Below are positions 63,061 through 64,000 of a stretch of DNA of 64,000 nt, piece by piece. Source of the stretch: Rhodocyclaceae bacterium (GTDB lineage Bacteria; Pseudomonadota; Gammaproteobacteria; Burkholderiales; Rhodocyclaceae); the NCBI GenBank assembly GCA_030824275.1, contig JAVBXY010000016.1:1-64000 (forward strand), given 5' to 3'. Positions within the stretch are counted from its first letter, which is position 1. Every line of letters begins with the position of its first letter. The notes beneath the pieces are model-generated. The model saw only the letters and a list, made by a program, of their open reading frames with translations. It did not search any database and was not told the DNA's origin. A program made the position numbers and the translations under genes.

Positions 63061-64000
63061 CGACCTGATCGCCCGGCGCCAGCCGCTGCGGGGCATGCAT
63101 GCCTCGCTGGTGCTGGTCGTCGCGGGTTTCGTCGCCCTCGTCGCCGTCAGTTCGGGTACCCGTCTGATTGAAGCGATTGCCAGCTACCGCGTCGTCCACC
63201 AGCTGCTCGCGACGCGGGAAGCCGTGGACGCGCTGAGCAGCGCCGGTAATCTGGTACTGCGTCACCGCACCATGGCCCAGGCCACGTCGGCCGTCACCAG
63301 TCCGCTGTTCGACCCGGTGCTGATGCGTAACGAAGCCGACACGCTACTGGCAAAGGTATCCCAACGCCTGCCCGAACTGCTTCCCGCCGGGGGCAACCGT
63401 GCCCGTCAGCTCGACGAAGCCCGCACCGCATGGCTTGCCGTCGCAGCAGGACAGGAGAGCGCCACGAACCGGCGCACCGAGTTGTTCAACGCTGGCCAAT
63501 CCTTGCTGCATGTGATCGAAGCCAGCCTGCGCGATGCGATCAGCAATGGCATCAGTCATGAAGGAGCGCTGGCTCCGATGGGAGAGATCTATCTCGCCAC
63601 CTGGCAACTGCGGATGATGACCGCCGAGGAATCGGCCATCATCGCCAGCGCCCTGGTGAACGGCACCACCCGCGATCCGCGGGTGGACAAGCTGCTGCTG
63701 TTATCGGAAGGCCGTACCCGGCTGGCCATGGACCGGCTAATGACGGCGGCCGACTCGGTCGGTGATCAGCAGCTGATCGCACTGTTGAACGAACTGCAAG
63801 GAAGTTACCGAAAAAATCTTCGCCACATGCTCGACAGGGCTCGGGCGCCCGACGCCCAACACATGAAACTGGAAGATTTCCTGTCCCAGACAGCACCGTT
63901 GGCGCAGGGCTTTGTTCAGTTGAAGAACGCGATCCACAAGGCCGGTGGTCGCCACATCGAAGCCATTCGGCAACAACGGGCCCGCGAGTTGCTGATCAGT
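63041..64000 (+). CDS. Membrane sensor protein, N-terminal part (runs off the window)
   Basis: An open frame without a stop to the window end, 320 codons, starting ATGCCG and overlapping the HD-GYP gene by 20 bp. It starts MPNPRISDLIARRQPLRG, followed by a membrane helix (ASLVLVVAGFVALVAV, about residues 20-37) and a long extracytoplasmic, mainly helical sensor region (about 40-315). No catalytic domain is reached. By context it is probably the sensory half of a histidine kinase or a diguanylate cyclase/phosphodiesterase; this is inference. Confidence 0.8.
   Translation, partial: MPNPRISDLIARRQPLRGMHASLVLVVAGFVALVAVSSGTRLIEAIASYRVVHQLLATREAVDALSSAGNLVLRHRTMAQATSAVTSPLFDPVLMRNEADTLLAKVSQRLPELLPAGGNRARQLDEARTAWLAVAAGQESATNRRTELFNAGQSLLHVIEASLRDAISNGISHEGALAPMGEIYLATWQLRMMTAEESAIIASALVNGTTRDPRVDKLLLLSEGRTRLAMDRLMTAADSVGDQQLIALLNELQGSYRKNLRHMLDRARAPDAQHMKLEDFLSQTAPLAQGFVQLKNAIHKAGGRHIEAIRQQRARELLIS

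Overview
The window is a 64 kb piece of a GC-rich bacterial chromosome, densely packed with genes on both strands. Gene content and order point to a betaproteobacterium, most likely near Rhodocyclales/Sterolibacteriaceae. The evidence is the exbB-exbD-lpxK-Trm112-kdsB-adk order, DUF3579 and DUF2788 proteins, a K+-independent H+-pyrophosphatase with PPi-type phosphofructokinases, and a meta-cleavage operon of the steroid/alkylphenol type. This assignment is inference from content; there is no rRNA, tRNA, CRISPR array, IS element or prophage gene that I could recognise.

Layout. 0-3.9 kb: small cytochrome c, pterin carbinolamine dehydratase, RsgA, a WYL regulator, a 5'-nucleotidase and a small membrane protein. 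4.1-9.8 kb: an HsaA/B/C/D-like meta-cleavage operon on the minus strand, preceded by a textbook sigma-54 promoter, a perfect 42-bp palindrome and a XylR/DmpR-type activator gene. 9.9-16.4 kb: a four-gene operon of circularly permuted ATP-grasp, alpha-E, Anbu proteasome-like protease and a giant transglutaminase/DUF2126 protein. 16.7-24.6 kb: thiolase, CobD-like protein, CoA pyrophosphatase, glutamine amidotransferase, YajQ, PpnP, DUF2788 and argD-argF-argG. 24.7-28.2 kb: orphan ParA, two small conserved proteins, rpsT and murJ. 28.2-38.4 kb: ggt, hppA, two phosphofructokinases, adk, kdsB, Trm112, lpxK, exbD and exbB. 38.5-45.4 kb: J-domain coiled-coil protein, Sel1-repeat protein, xseA, sodB, a DUF192 protein and two secreted Lys/Ala/Glu-rich proteins. 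45.5-55 kb: RluE-like pseudouridine synthase, aceK, monomeric and dimeric isocitrate dehydrogenases, a cold-shock protein, clpS and clpA. 55-64 kb: a sensory cluster of a periplasmic binding protein, two paralogous hybrid histidine kinases, a REC-PP2C-ATPase protein, a REC-HD-GYP protein and a truncated membrane sensor.

How genes work together. AceK is the known regulator of the dimeric IDH made a few kb away, while the adjacent monomeric IDH offers a probably AceK-independent isozyme. H+-PPase, PPi-PFK and adenylate kinase form a PPi/adenylate energy neighbourhood. ClpS delivers N-degron substrates to ClpA. The signalling genes overlap end to end and probably form a multi-output pathway ending in c-di-GMP hydrolysis and serine phosphatase activity.

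The most unusual signal is a dispersed, non-palindromic repeat of about 24 bp (GCCGTNYCRCCAGCGCCGAC followed by TTTT) present 13-14 times, about once per 5 kb. It occurs in gene ends and also inside coding regions, often in interdomain linkers, where it is translated in several frames. It resembles an uptake-sequence-like or mobile small repeat and is the main candidate for something undescribed. Other points of interest are inverted DnaA boxes upstream of xseA and a transcription terminator embedded in the start of ggt.
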